NCBI GenBank assembly: GCA_003255065.1
Contig: QAOA01000139.1
Span: forward strand, 18,093-82,092
DNA from: Cercis canadensis
Lineage: Eukaryota > Streptophyta > Magnoliopsida > Fabales > Fabaceae
Length of the DNA stretch: 64,000 nucleotides
Reading direction: 5' to 3'
The number at the start of each line of letters is the position of its first letter. Positions within the stretch are counted from its first letter, which is position 1. The notes beneath the pieces were generated by a model. That model did not search any database, was not told where the DNA came from, and saw only the letters and a list, made by a program, of their open reading frames with translations. Of the stretch, positions 10,759-22,448 are shown piece by piece. A program made the position numbers and the translations under genes.

Positions 10759-13700
10759 ATGGAATCAGCAACCGCTACTGCAACAGCCACTGCAGCTTCG
10801 CATAAAGAGTCTACAGGGAACTCTAATGGAGATCCAATGGCACTAGCAAGCTCGGATCATCCAGGAATGCAGCTTGTCTCGACAAGTTTGACTGGTAATA
10901 ACTACTTATCTTGGAACAGATCGATCAAGATTGCACTTGGAGCTAAGGTAAAGCTCGGATTCATTGATGGCAGATATGAAATGCCTGAAGAAGACTCAGA
11001 TGACTATGATCAGTGGATTAGAGTGGATTGCATGATCAGATCATGGATCCTAAACTCAATCTCTAAGGACATAGTCGAGGCTTTTCTCTATGCTTCTACT
11101 GCACGTGAACTCTGGTTGGAATTGGAGGAGAGATTTGGTGAGTCCAATGGACCACAGGTTTACCAAATTCAAAGAGAAATTAGCACGATTTCTCAGGGGA
11201 GTCAATCAGTGGTGAAGTATTTTACCAAATTGAAGAAACTCTGGGACGAGCTAGCCTGTGTGCAGCCTATGCCACAATGCACCTGCAAAAATTGTGCTTG
11301 TGGTGTCACAAAAAAGGTTTCTGAACTAGTGAACTCTGGAAAATTACTGCAATTTCTAATGGGACTAGGGGATGATTATGATCATATCCGGAACCAAATC
11401 TTGGTGATGGATCCCTTGCCTTCAGTTAATAAGGCTTACTCTATGATTCTGCGAATAGAGAAACAAAGAGAGGTTCATATTAACCTGGGGGGAAAAGCTG
11501 AGAATTCTGCAATGTTTGTGAGAGCGCCTATGGGAAGAGGATCTAGTGCAGGAAGATCACACTCAGGAAACCATAAGAAACAAAGCTACATGGACAAGAA
11601 AAATGAGAAATGTTCACATTGCAATACTGGAGGTCATACTAAGGATAACTGTTTCAAGCTGCATGGCTATCCTGACTGGTACAAAGAGCTCAAGGAGCAA
11701 CGAAATCAGAACTCAGGAGGAAAGCACATGGCTAATTTTGCTGATCATCCACTGGATGCAAATATGCTACATGATACTGGGAACAACAATGAACACAGGG
11801 CTACTCTAACTGAGCTCATTCAACAGGAGCTCTCTAAAATGATTAAAGGACAAGGAGGCATTGAAGGAAATCACATTAACTATGCACACCTTGAGAACTT
11901 TGCAGGTAACATTCCTCACCACTTTTTCCTTCTGCTTTGATGTCAATAGATAGTATAGATCCTGGTACATGGATAGTTGATACAGGTGCTTCAAATCACA
12001 TGTGTGCTAGCCTTAAACTCTTAGACTGTCCTAGGCGAGTAACACACCTAACTTCAGTTTTTTTACCAGATGGATCAGTCAAAATGGTTCACTTGGTAGG
12101 AAATGTTAAACTCAGTCCCATTCTCACACTCACAGATGCACTACACGTACCTAGCTTCAAATTTAACCTTCTCTCTATGAGAAAGCTTGCCAAAACAGCA
12201 CAAATCCAATTCATTTTTCTTCCTGACAAATGCCTTTTGCAGGACCAATAGACTAAAGAAATTCTAGCAGTTGGTAAGGTGCTTCGGAATCTATACATCT
12301 TAGACAAAACTTCCTTTCATGATCATAGTTTTTTAAATTCCTGTAATAACACATCTGCTTTAGTCAGCACAATATGCCCTGCTGCTTGTAATTCAGTTCA
12401 TATTCCTTGTACTGCTACAATTACTTCAAATAAAGTTTCTGACCTTCTATGGCACAATAGACTTGGACATCCCTCTTTAAAGGCTTTACAACACATACCT
12501 TTCTTGAAAAATATTGATGCCACACAGCTTTCACCCTGTGATATCTGTCATAAATCCAAACAGCATAGACTCTCTTTTCCTCTCAGCACTACTCGCTCAA
12601 ACTCCAACTTTGATCTCATGCATATAGATCTGTGGGGACCCTATAGGACAACTTCTATCACAGGAGCACACTACATGCTCACTATGGTGGATGATCATAG
12701 CAGGGCCACTTGGATTTTTTTACTTAGGCACAAATTCCAAATACTAGACACACTGAAAACTTTCTTCAACATGATTAAAACTCAATTTAACACTTCAGTT
12801 AAGTGTGTCAGAACTGACAATGGAACAGAATTCACTAACACTGCCTGTCAGTCCTTTTTATCAGAAATGGGTATTCTACATCAAAAAAGCTGTGTTTACA
12901 CCCCACAGCAAAATGGAATTGTTGAAAGAAAACATAAACACATCCTCCAAATTGCTCGAGCATTAATGTTTCAGTCACACTTGCCTATTAAATTTTGGGG
13001 TCACTACCTTCTTATGGCTGTCTACATCATTAACAGATTACCTACTGGTATTATGGATTGGTGCACTCCATATGAACTCCTCCATGATAAAAAACCTGAC
13101 TACACTCTTCTTAAGTGTTTTGGATGCTTATGTTTTGCCACCAACACACACCCTCACAGAGACAAATTTGCTAGTAGAGCATCCAAATGTGTTTTTCTTG
13201 GTTTTGTTGCTGGACAAAAGGCTTTTCGAGTTTATGATCTACACACACATCAGATTTTTACTAGTAGAGATGTTTTGTTTCATGAGCATCACTTCCCTTT
13301 CGAGCAGGTCACTCCTGACTCCAATAACATATCTCTGCCTCTTCCTTTCCTTGACACTCCTTTCTTGTCTACTCCTCCTCCACATCATTTTGACCCCCTA
13401 CCATCAGTCACAAACGACTCTCCTGCCTTAAATTCTGATCCCACTGATCTTCCCTCTGAGATATCATCTTCTCCTCCCATCCCTTCCTCTCCACAGCCAC
13501 CTCTTCCCTTGTCTCATGTTGTGCCTCCTCCTGTATTACGACACAGCACCAGACACACTACAAAACCAGCATGGCTTACTGACTTTGTCTCTTCTGTATT
13601 GATTCCTACAGACTTACCTGCTATTTTTTCTGCTACTCCTACACCTGTCTTTACAGGTTCTTCCCCCTATACACCAAATACTTTCCCTTATCACCAGTCA

Positions 13701-15171
13701 TCCCATTTCACACACCCTTACATGTGTTTTCTTGCTAATGTATCCACTATACCAGAACCTTGCTCTTACTATCATGCAAGCAAGAATGATAAGTGGGTTG
13801 ATGCCATGAACAAAGAACTACAGGCATTGGAATCTAACCACACTTGGGACTTAGTTCCTTTGCCAAAAGGAAAGAAGGCCATTGGGTCCAAGTGGGTGTA
13901 CAAAGTCAAATATCTGCCTGATGGTACTCTTGATAGATATAAGGCCAGATTGGTAGCCAAAGGCTATCACCAAATCGAAGGCATTGACTACAAGGACAGT
14001 TTTTCTCCAGTGGCTAAACTTGTCACAGTCCGGATGTTCTTGGCAATTGCAACCTCTAAGCACTGGTCCCTTCACCAACTAGACATCAACAATGCTTTTC
14101 TGCATGGTCACCTTAATGAAGAGGTCTACATGCTACCACCTCAAGGATATCATAAGGCTCAGTCCAATGAAGTTTGCCTCTTAAAGAGGTCCCTCTATGG
14201 CTTGAAACAGGCCTCTCGCCAGTGGAATGCTGAATTCTGTGCCAAACTAACAGTTTTTGGTTTCCAGCAGAGTGGTCATGACCACTGCCTGTTTACCATG
14301 CATACCTCTGACTCCTTCTTAGCCTTACTGGTTTATGTTGATGATGTGCTGCTCACAGGCACACATGAAGCTCAAATTCAAGCTGTTAAAGACTTTCTTC
14401 ATTCTGCCTTTACCATTAAAGATCTGGGTTTTGCCAAATACTTCCTTGGCATAGAAACCGCTCGTGGCTCTGCAGGCACCTATGTTACTCAAAGAAAGTA
14501 CATTCTGGACATCTTACAGGATGCTGGTCTCCTTGGGGCTAAACCAATGACCACTCCTTTGCCTAAGGGACAGCACTTCTCCTCCGCAGGTGCTACCATC
14601 CCTGAACCAGAGAGGTATCGCAGGCTCATTGGCAGACTACTCTATCTCAACCTCACTAGGCCAGACATTACCCATGCTGTGCAGCAACTGAGTCAATTTC
14701 TTCACTCCCCTACTTAAGCACACTGGAATGGGGCCATCCATGTCCTCAAGTATCTCAAGGGCACTCCCTCTCGAGGCTTATTTTTTCCTTCCAACTCCAC
14801 ATTCACCCTCTCAGCCTACTGTGATGCTGATTGGGCTGCTTGCAAGGATACTCGCAGGTCTATCACAGGGTATTGTGTCTCACTTGGTTCCTCTCTTATC
14901 TCTTGGAAAACCAAGAAGCAAACCACTGTTAGTCGTTCTTCTGCTGAGGCAGAATACAGAAGTCTTGCCACCACTATCTGTGAACTGCAATGGATTACTT
15001 ATATCCTACGTGACTTTCATATCAGCTTTCCTTTACCCATTTCCCTCTAGTGTGACAACATGGCTGCCCTCCATATTACAGCCAATCCTGTATTCCATGA
15101 GAGAACTAAACACCTCGAGATTGACTACCACATTGTACGTGACAAATATAAAGCTGGTCTTGTTCTTCCCC
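10759..15171 (+). pseudogene. Copia A element 3 gag-pol, decayed and 3'-truncated
   Basis: Gag is intact from ATG 10759 through the zinc knuckle. A one-base deletion near 11917 shifts the frame just before the protease. Further lesions against element 2 are TAG at 12249-12251 (Gln), TAA at 14715-14717 (Gln) and TAG at 15048-15050 (Trp). Similarity to the family stops at about 15171 inside RNase H, so the last ~70 codons, the polypurine tract and a 3' LTR of its own are missing. The spacer before the integrase has one copy of the repeat duplicated in element 1. A short insertion near 13370 (STPP) is also specific to this copy. It cannot make a functional polyprotein. Confidence 0.9.
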
Positions 15172-15309
15172 AAAACAGCACATAGAGGGTGTCAACTCTA
15201 ACGAGGTGTTAGAAGCAATGGCTTGTAGAGAATGAGTTCAACATGCTCTCGAGGAAGGAGTGAGATATCTCTGCATAAAAGGTGATGCTCAGAATATTAT
15301 GATGGCCTC
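15172..15309 (+). pseudogene. Fragment of a LINE-type RNase H domain (RVT_3 family)
   Basis: This 138-bp segment joins truncated element 3 to LTR4 and is unrelated to Copia. In one frame it reads SNEVLEAMACRE, then one stop, then VQHALEEGVRYLCIKGDAQN. That pattern (EA-A-RE...A...G...GDA) is typical of the RNase H domains at the 3' end of plant non-LTR retrotransposons and RVT_3 proteins. It is probably the site into which the LTR4 element inserted. Too little remains to name the element. Confidence 0.6.
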
Positions 15310-15576
15310 TATAGAGAATTCCGTTATCTGTTATTCAGTTACATAGTCTATTTACTTGAGTTAATTATTAGTTATTCATTGTTGATTAATTAACTCTAGT
15401 TAGTTAGGTAGTTTACTGGTTGCCTACGTGGCATTCTAATAGTTGGGCAGTTACTGTACATATATAGTCCATATTGTATTGTCATTAACTGATATGAGAA
15501 AATAGAGGAAAAGCTTTCACAAGTGTTCTCTCTCGACCTCCTTCTCTGTCTTGTTTACTTTCTTGAAGATTTTACA
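15310..15576 (+). repeat. LTR4 of Copia family A (5' LTR of element 4)
   Basis: About 267 bp. It differs from LTR2 and LTR3 at several positions and lacks one unit of the tctctgcct repeat near its 3' end. It is preceded by the LINE fragment rather than a polypurine tract, so it is a true 5' LTR and not a shared one. Confidence 0.85.
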
Positions 15577-15676
15577 TGGTATCAGAGCAAATCGATCCAT
15601 ATTTGCTTATACCTTTATCTTGATTGATTCTCTGAAGAAGAATTAGGTTGATCACTCTGTTCTGATCCGGTTGAAG

Positions 15677-18018
15677 ATGGAATCAGCAACCGCTACTGCA
15701 ACAGCCACTGCAGCTTCGCATAAAGAGTCGACAGGGAACTCCAATGGAGATCCAATGGCACTAGCAAGCTCGGATCATCCAGGAATGCAGCTTGTCTCGA
15801 CAAGTTTGACTGGTAATAACTACTTATCTTGGAACAAATCGATCAAGATTGCACTTGGAGCTAAGGTAAAGCTCGGATTCATCGATGGCAGATATGAAAT
15901 GCCTGAAGAAGATTCAGATGACTACGATCAGTGGATTAGAGTGGATTGCATGATCAGATCATGGATCCTAAACTCAATCTCTAAGGACATAGTCGAGGCT
16001 TTTCTCTATGCTTCTACTGCACGTGAACTCTGGTTGGAATTGGAGGAGAGATTTGGTGAGTCCAATGGACCACAGGTTTACCAAATTCAAAGAGAAATTA
16101 GCACGATTTCTCAGGGGAGTCAATCAGTGGTGAAGTATTTTACCAAATTGAAGAAACTCTGGGACGAGCTAGCCTGTGTGCAGCCTATGCCACAATGCAC
16201 CTGCAAAAATTGTGCCTGTGGTGTCACAAAAAAGGTTTCTGAACTAGTGAACTCTGGAAAATTACTGCAATTTCTAATGGGATTAGGAGATGATTATGAT
16301 CATATCCGGAACCAAATCTTGGTGATGGATCCATTGCCTTCAGTTAATAAGGCTTATTCTATGATTCTGCGAATAGAGAAACAAAGAGAGGTTCATATTA
16401 ACCTGGGGGGAAAAGCTGAGAATTCTGCAATGTTTGTGAGAGCGCCTATGGGAAGAGGATCTGGTGCAGGAAGATCACACTCAGGAAACCATAAGAAACA
16501 AAGCTACATGGACAAGAAAAATGAGAAATGTTCACATTGCAATACTGGAGGTCACACTAAGGATAACTGCTTCAAGCTGCATGGCTATCCTGACTGGTAC
16601 AAAGAGCTCAAGGAGCAACGAAATCAGAACTCAGGAGGAAAGCACATGGCTAATTTTGCTGATCATCCACTGGATGCAAATATGCTACATGATACTGGGA
16701 ACAACAATGAACACAGGGCTACTCTAACTGAGCTCATTCAACAGGAGCTCTCTAAAATGATTAAAGGACAAGGAGGCATTGAAGGAAATCACATTAACTA
16801 TGCACACCTTGAGAACTTTGCAGGTAACATTCCTCGACCACATTTTCCTTCTGCTTTGATGTCAATAGATAGTATAGATCCTGGTACATGGATAGTTGAT
16901 ACAGGTGCTTCAAATCACATGTGTGCTAGCCTTAAACTCCTAGACAGTCCTAGGCGAGTAACACACCTAACTTCAGTTTTTTTACCAGATGGATCAGTTA
17001 AAATGGTTCACTTGGTAGGAAATGTTAAACTCAGTCCCATTCTCACACTCACAGATGCACTACATGTACCTAGCTTCAAATTTAACCTTCTCTCTGTGAG
17101 AAAGCTTGCCAAAACAGCACAAATCCAATTCATTTTTCTTCCTGACAAATGCCTTTTGCAGGACAAACAGACTAAAGAAATCCTAGCAGTTGGTAAGGTG
17201 CTTGGGAATCTATACATCTTAGACAAAACTTCCTTTCATGATCATAGTTTTTTAAATTCCTGTAATAACACATCTGCTTTAGTCAGCACAATATGCCCTG
17301 CTGCTTGTAATTCAGTTCATATTCCTTGTACTGCTACAGTTACTTCAAATAAAGTTTCTGACCTTCTATGGCACAATAGACTTGGACATCCCTCTTTAAA
17401 GGCTTTACAACACATACCTTTCTTGAAAAATATTGATGCCACACAGCTTTCACCCTGTGATATCTGTCATAAATCCAAACAGCATAGACTCTCTTTTCCT
17501 CTCAGCACTACTCGCTCAGACTCCAACTTTGATCTCATGCATATAGATCTATGGGGACCCTATAGGACAGCTTCTATCACAGGAGCACACTACATGCTCA
17601 CTGTGGTGGATGATCATAGCAGGGCCACTTGGATTTTTTTACTTAGGCACAAATTCCAAATACTAGACACACTGAAAACTTTCTTCAACATGATTAAAAC
17701 TCAATTTAACACTTCAGTTAAGTGTGTCAGAACTAACAATGGAACAGAATTCACTAACACTGCCTGTCAGTCCTTTTTATCAGAAATGGGAATTCTACAT
17801 CAAAAAAGCTGTGTTTACACCCCACAGCAAAATGGAATTGTTGAAAGAAAACATAAACACATCCTCCAAATTGCTCGAGCATTAATGTTTCAGTCCCACT
17901 TGCCTATTAAATTTTGGGGTCACTCCCTTCTTATGGCTGTCTACATCATTAACAGATTACCTACTGGTATTCTGGATTGGTGCACTCCATATGAACTCCT
18001 CCATGATAAAAAACCTGA
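15677..18018 (+). pseudogene. Copia A element 4 gag-protease-integrase, truncated
   Basis: The frame is open from ATG 15677 through gag, the zinc knuckle, protease DTGAS and most of the integrase. It ends at HDKKP, where family sequence gives way to unrelated AT-rich repeat at 18019. Reverse transcriptase, RNase H and the 3' LTR are absent. The second catalytic aspartate of the integrase is replaced: codon 17735-17737 is AAC (Asn) where the other copies have GAC, so this integrase would be inactive even if completed. About 15 non-family codons follow before the stop at 18071-18073. Confidence 0.9.
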
Positions 18019-18019
18019 A

Positions 18020-18351
18020 GAAAAAATACTTAGACTTAATTGTAGTTTTAGCTCCCTTAATTTTACAAAATAAATGATTTGATTCCTCTTTTTAAATATA
18101 AATAATTTAGTCATTCTATTTTATAAAAATGATTAATTTTGGTCTCTCTATCAGTGCTCCATTAATAATAATGACAACATACACCATTTGTTATTAGGCA
18201 TATGTCATCACCATTTGAGTGATGTCATTTGTCATATGTCGTCACCTACATGGTGGCCACATATGACAAATGGATTAGGCTTCCTCGAAGAAGGCTCATT
18301 TGTCAATTCAAGTCATTGTCCCTGTTTTTTGTATATCGTGCGTGTTGGGCT
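18020..18351 (+). repeat. Direct repeat R, copy 1
   Basis: It runs from aatacttagacttaattg to the atcgtgcgtgttgggc motif and matches 22038-22447 in the same orientation. It contains the phrase catcaccatttgagtgatg and other short motifs shared by both copies. It starts exactly where Copia element 4 breaks off. It could be an LTR of a non-autonomous element or an unclassified dispersed repeat; no coding sequence is seen. Confidence 0.65.
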
Positions 18352-19129
18352 TCCTTGAAATGATATGTGGATTGAGTTTTATCTTTTCCTGCTAGTTTTG
18401 ATAGACTTTCAATGATAAATTTGTGAGGGAAGTTACTTGTCGAAGAAGGCTTGCCGAGGCCTGGGGTATTAGAATACTCCTGATAAATGGATTGTTGAAT
18501 GGCCCATGGATAGAGTCCAACTTCTTAGGGCCTAAATCATGTACCTCCCAAAATGGATCTTCGAGAGCGAGTGTTGTAGAGAAGTCGAGCAAGAAGGAAG
18601 TCTAGAGAGCAGCATTGAGGAAGGACTCACTCAAGAGTTCGAATACAAGGATGCCTCTATTGGTTGGGGCGAAACTTGAGGGTATCATGCAGCTTTTCGA
18701 TGTTTCAGTTGAGTCACAACCAATGGAAATTCTGGCACAGTCTTCATGTTGTGTTCTCGAGTCAAAGCAAGGACCATATTAAGAGGATTGTGATTCTACT
18801 TCGATGAGCAAGGCCTGGAGAACATCGTGAGGAGGTTACGGATTTAAGGCCCGTGTGATTGTCACTTTCAAGTAGCTTGTGATATGTCAAGATACCTTTT
18901 CTTTCCTGCATATTATGTTTGTCACTTTCCCTAGCTATAGCTATTGTTAGATGCCTAGTCAACAAAGACAAACCTAAGTTGAGGATATATTGAATTCTTG
19001 ATAATGTTATTTGAAGATTATTTATATATATTATCTTGTTCGATTAAATTTGAATTTCAATTAAAAATCGTGATCGATGGATTAAATTTGTAAATTATGT
19101 ATATTTCGAAAAGTATGGTTGTATGGGTA

Positions 19130-19305
19130 AGTGGGGTAGGGCATGGGACAGATGGGCATTCAATGGGGCGAGTATGGGGCTGCTGAAAAATCCCTGTTGG
19201 GGATGGGTCTAGGGATGAGGCATGGGGATGCCTTTCGGAGATGGGGACGGGGAGTGCCTGCCCCACCTCATCCCATCTCATCCCGGCCCCATTGCCATCC
19301 CTACT
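19130..19305. repeat. G-rich/C-rich imperfect palindromic patch
   Basis: Many GGGGATGGG- and GGCATGGG-like words (19135-19255) are followed by their complements, such as CCCCACCTCATCCCATC and CCCGGCCCCATTGCCATCCC (19260-19300). It stands out from its AT-rich surroundings. It resembles the GGGGAT/ATCCCC clusters found inside some plant transposons; I cannot assign a family. Confidence 0.5.
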
Positions 19306-21000
19306 TATAAGGTTTGTTTGGGAGTTGAAAAAAAAAAAAGGGAAGAATACAAGAAGAAAAAGAGAAAAATTAAAGAAAGGGAATGAAATGAATTGTTCTC
19401 TTTCTTATTTAAATGGTTAAAATGAACTAAAAGAAAGAAAAAGAAAAGAAATAAATAAAAATTTATAATTTTATAAATTTATCTTTTATTTGTAAAGTAA
19501 ATATATTTAATATAAAATTTAATAATATTATTTAAATAGTATTTGAAAAAAATTTAAAGAAATAAATGGAGGTATAATAGTAAATTACTCATTTTTCCTC
19601 TTCAAATCCCCCAAATTGAAAGAACACAAAAGTGAAAGCAAAAAATGAATGTAGGGGTTTAAGGTTACTCTTTGGTTTCCTTCACTTTTTTAATATTTAA
19701 CTTCCAAACAAGGGGATTGACACATTTACTCATTTTCTTTCCTCTCATTTCCCCCTAATTTTAACTCCCAAATAAATCCTTAGGGAATTGTATGATAATA
19801 TATGAATATGTCATACTACTATGACGTGACAAACATAAGTAATTTTCATATTTTATTGGATATAAATATAATTTATCTTATTTTCTCAAACAAACTTAAA
19901 AATAATTGATTTGTCATTCACACATTAGTCATTCTTATGTAGTATGACATATTACATAAATACTAAAAGTATCTAAGAAACCTCTCTCTTTTATTTTATG
20001 CAACCAACATTTTGGGTGAATTAAATTAGTCTGAGAACTTCCATTTTAATTTCATATTTATTCATTGATAAAATATTTTTTTTTGTAACGTTGACATACT
20101 AGAAAATGTTTTATATTATGAATTCTCATGCTTAATACCTTTTGGTTATATGATGATATGGAGGTTTAAATTCTTAATCTTCTCAAATCTCTCACTACTA
20201 AACCACAACTAGTGACTTCTCTTGGAATTAATAATTTTTATGGCTAAACAAAATTTAATATTTTATATCCACTATTAATTGTATAATTTATAAAATTGTC
20301 ATAATAGCTCAATAATCAAGACGCAAAAGCCAATACTCATCAAATTCTTTTATTGAACTTTATTAGTAGTAAATTGTTTGAGGGAAAATATAGTCTCAAG
20401 TAATTATATGTAATTGAGCTTATGTGACTTAAGATTAATTTACTGGTCATATGTAGTTATTTGTGCCATGAGATTAATTTAAGAATGAGTTGGCATTACT
20501 TTAATAGTCATATGTAACTATTTGAGTCATGAGACTAATTTTTTAAGAGTGAGTTGAGATTAATTTAATGGTCATAAAGTAGTTTAATAGTCTTGAATAA
20601 TCAATTGAAATTGTTTTGCCAACGGGGGTTGATTTAATTGGTAAGAATAGAATTACTTAGCTTGTAAGGCTTAAGTTTAAATTTCACCACGAGCAATCCC
20701 CTTTTGGTACTACTATAAGCCATTACTGAGACTTGTGATATGCCTTAGCCTTAAAATGATTATATTATCTTATATGATGTTTGATAATAGTTAATTAAAT
20801 AGAATAAGATGAAATTATACTTCCCTCTTTCAATTTAACACTAATCAAGTTCAATAAAATAATTAAATTAAATTAAAGTTGTTTTAATTTGACACTAATT
20901 ATATGAAAATGAGTCGAATCTTTTTAATGTAGTACTAGTGTACTACTACTAAGTAAGTTTAATTGAATGGAAATCATCTATTGATTTCTAAAAACAATTA

Positions 21001-21130
21001 CGGGGTAAATGTTGTAATTAATAGAAAATTACTAAGCTACTTTTATATTAATAGAAAACTACTTTCGGGGGTAAATGTTGTAATTAACAGGAAATTATTA
21101 GGTTACTTTTATATTAACAGAAAACTACTT
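21001..21130 (+). repeat. 66-bp tandem duplication
   Basis: Two units of about 65-66 bp, each beginning cggggtaaatgttgtaatta and ending agaaaactactt, lie head to tail with a few substitutions. No coding role is apparent. Confidence 0.75.
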
Positions 21131-22037
21131 CATCCAGTTAACTCTTCCCATCCATCACTCTTCCTTATCTCATCACCTTTCACTTCCATTTTACACCAAA
21201 AATCATAGTGAAACTGAACCTACTCTTTTCCCTTCCATTCTTGCTCCATCAAGCTAACGAAATATAATCTATAGAGCCGCAACCAGAAACCCATTGAAAC
21301 CCCTACCTCCAGGACTGCTTCTATCACTAAATGGCTTAACCACCCTAGTAAAAGAATTTTAGAGTTTCAACTTAATTTTGAGAGTTATAGTATCTAATTA
21401 TAATTTTCAAAGGAAGATTGTAGTTTTAGAAACTCAGGATGTGACTTCGTGGTTTGTGGTTATGAATATAAATAGAGGTTGTAGATATATGTTAATTTCA
21501 ATTCACTAACAGTAATACAGTATGTAAAATTATTACAACTATTCACCATCAGTAAAACATCTTAGTTACATTAGTCATGTGACATTTTTCTGCTTGATCA
21601 TAATGAATAAAGTTTTCCGGTGATGATAAATTAAATTTGAATTAATAATTACTTTTTATCATAAAAAATTGTTAATTACATTTAATGGACATGAAAACAG
21701 TTTAAAAATATTTTGCATAGAAATATTATCAATAAGAAAGAAACGGAGGAAAATGCAATGCTGTGTAATTATCTATAAGAAACATCCCCTTTGCAACCTA
21801 GCATGGAGATGGAGGGCGAAAAAGAAAATTGAATATTATCTAATTAGAAAGAAGAAAAAAAAGGTTAATTTAAAGTTTATGTCCTTAAATTTTACATTTT
21901 TTTTTATTTTCATCTTGTGGTTTAAATTGCTTCAATTAAATCATAAATAATTTTAATTTTTTAATTGAGTCTAAAAACTAAATTTACCGTAATGTCCTAG
22001 ATGAGTAATGCTAACATGGGTTATATTTAATATGATG

Positions 22038-22447
22038 TGAAAATACTTAGGCTTAATTGTAGTTTTAACTCTCATAATTTTACAAAATAAATGATTTGAT
22101 TCTTTTTTTTAATATAAAAAATTTAGTCTTTCTATTTAAAAAAATAAGTAATTTTGGTCTCTCTGTGAGTGGCCATTATTAATAGTAACGGCATGCGCCA
22201 TTTGACATTGTGCATATGTCATCACCATTTGAGTGATGCCATTTGTCATATGTCGTCACTTACACGGTGGCGACATATAGTAAATGTCGACACCAATTGG
22301 CCTCGGCAGAATCAAATAATATTAAAAAAATTAAATTATTGTATAAGTAGAAATAATTTTAAAAGTAAAATAATTATAGAATTAATTTACCAATTTGCAT
22401 TATTCAAGTCATTGTCCCTGTTTTTTTTATATCGTGCGTGTTGGGCT
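22038..22447 (+). repeat. Direct repeat R, copy 2
   Basis: It is the second copy of the repeat at 18020-18351, with roughly 80 extra AT-rich bases near 22300-22390. It ends in atcgtgcgtgttgggct immediately before an N at 22448, after which Copia A sequence starts in mid-gag. Confidence 0.65.
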
Positions 22448-22448
22448 N
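22448..22448. other. Single N: assembly join
   Basis: The N separates repeat R from Copia gag sequence that starts inside the gene, at the point equal to about 16337 in element 4. Other single Ns are at 33365, 39892, 41187, 47057, 48099, 62624 and 62798. Confidence 0.8.

Larger units (their letters stand above)
18352..22037. other. Non-coding AT-rich region between the two R repeats
   Basis: I find no supportable gene here. At 18400-18970 the sequence is less AT-rich but every frame is broken. 19130-19300 is a G-rich then C-rich patch (see separate entry). 19320-22037 is AT-rich with many homopolymers. A 66-bp tandem pair lies at 21001-21130. The whole stretch could be the interior of a degenerate non-autonomous retroelement whose LTRs are the R repeats. 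Confidence 0.5.

Noticed and set aside
18423-18605. Short open frames on both strands after repeat R copy 1
   Set aside because: Overlapping frames of about 60 codons with no recognisable motif, in repeat-derived DNA.
20990-21130. Candidate CRISPR-like or satellite array
   Set aside because: Only two units, no spacers, and a plant genome context; a simple tandem duplication.
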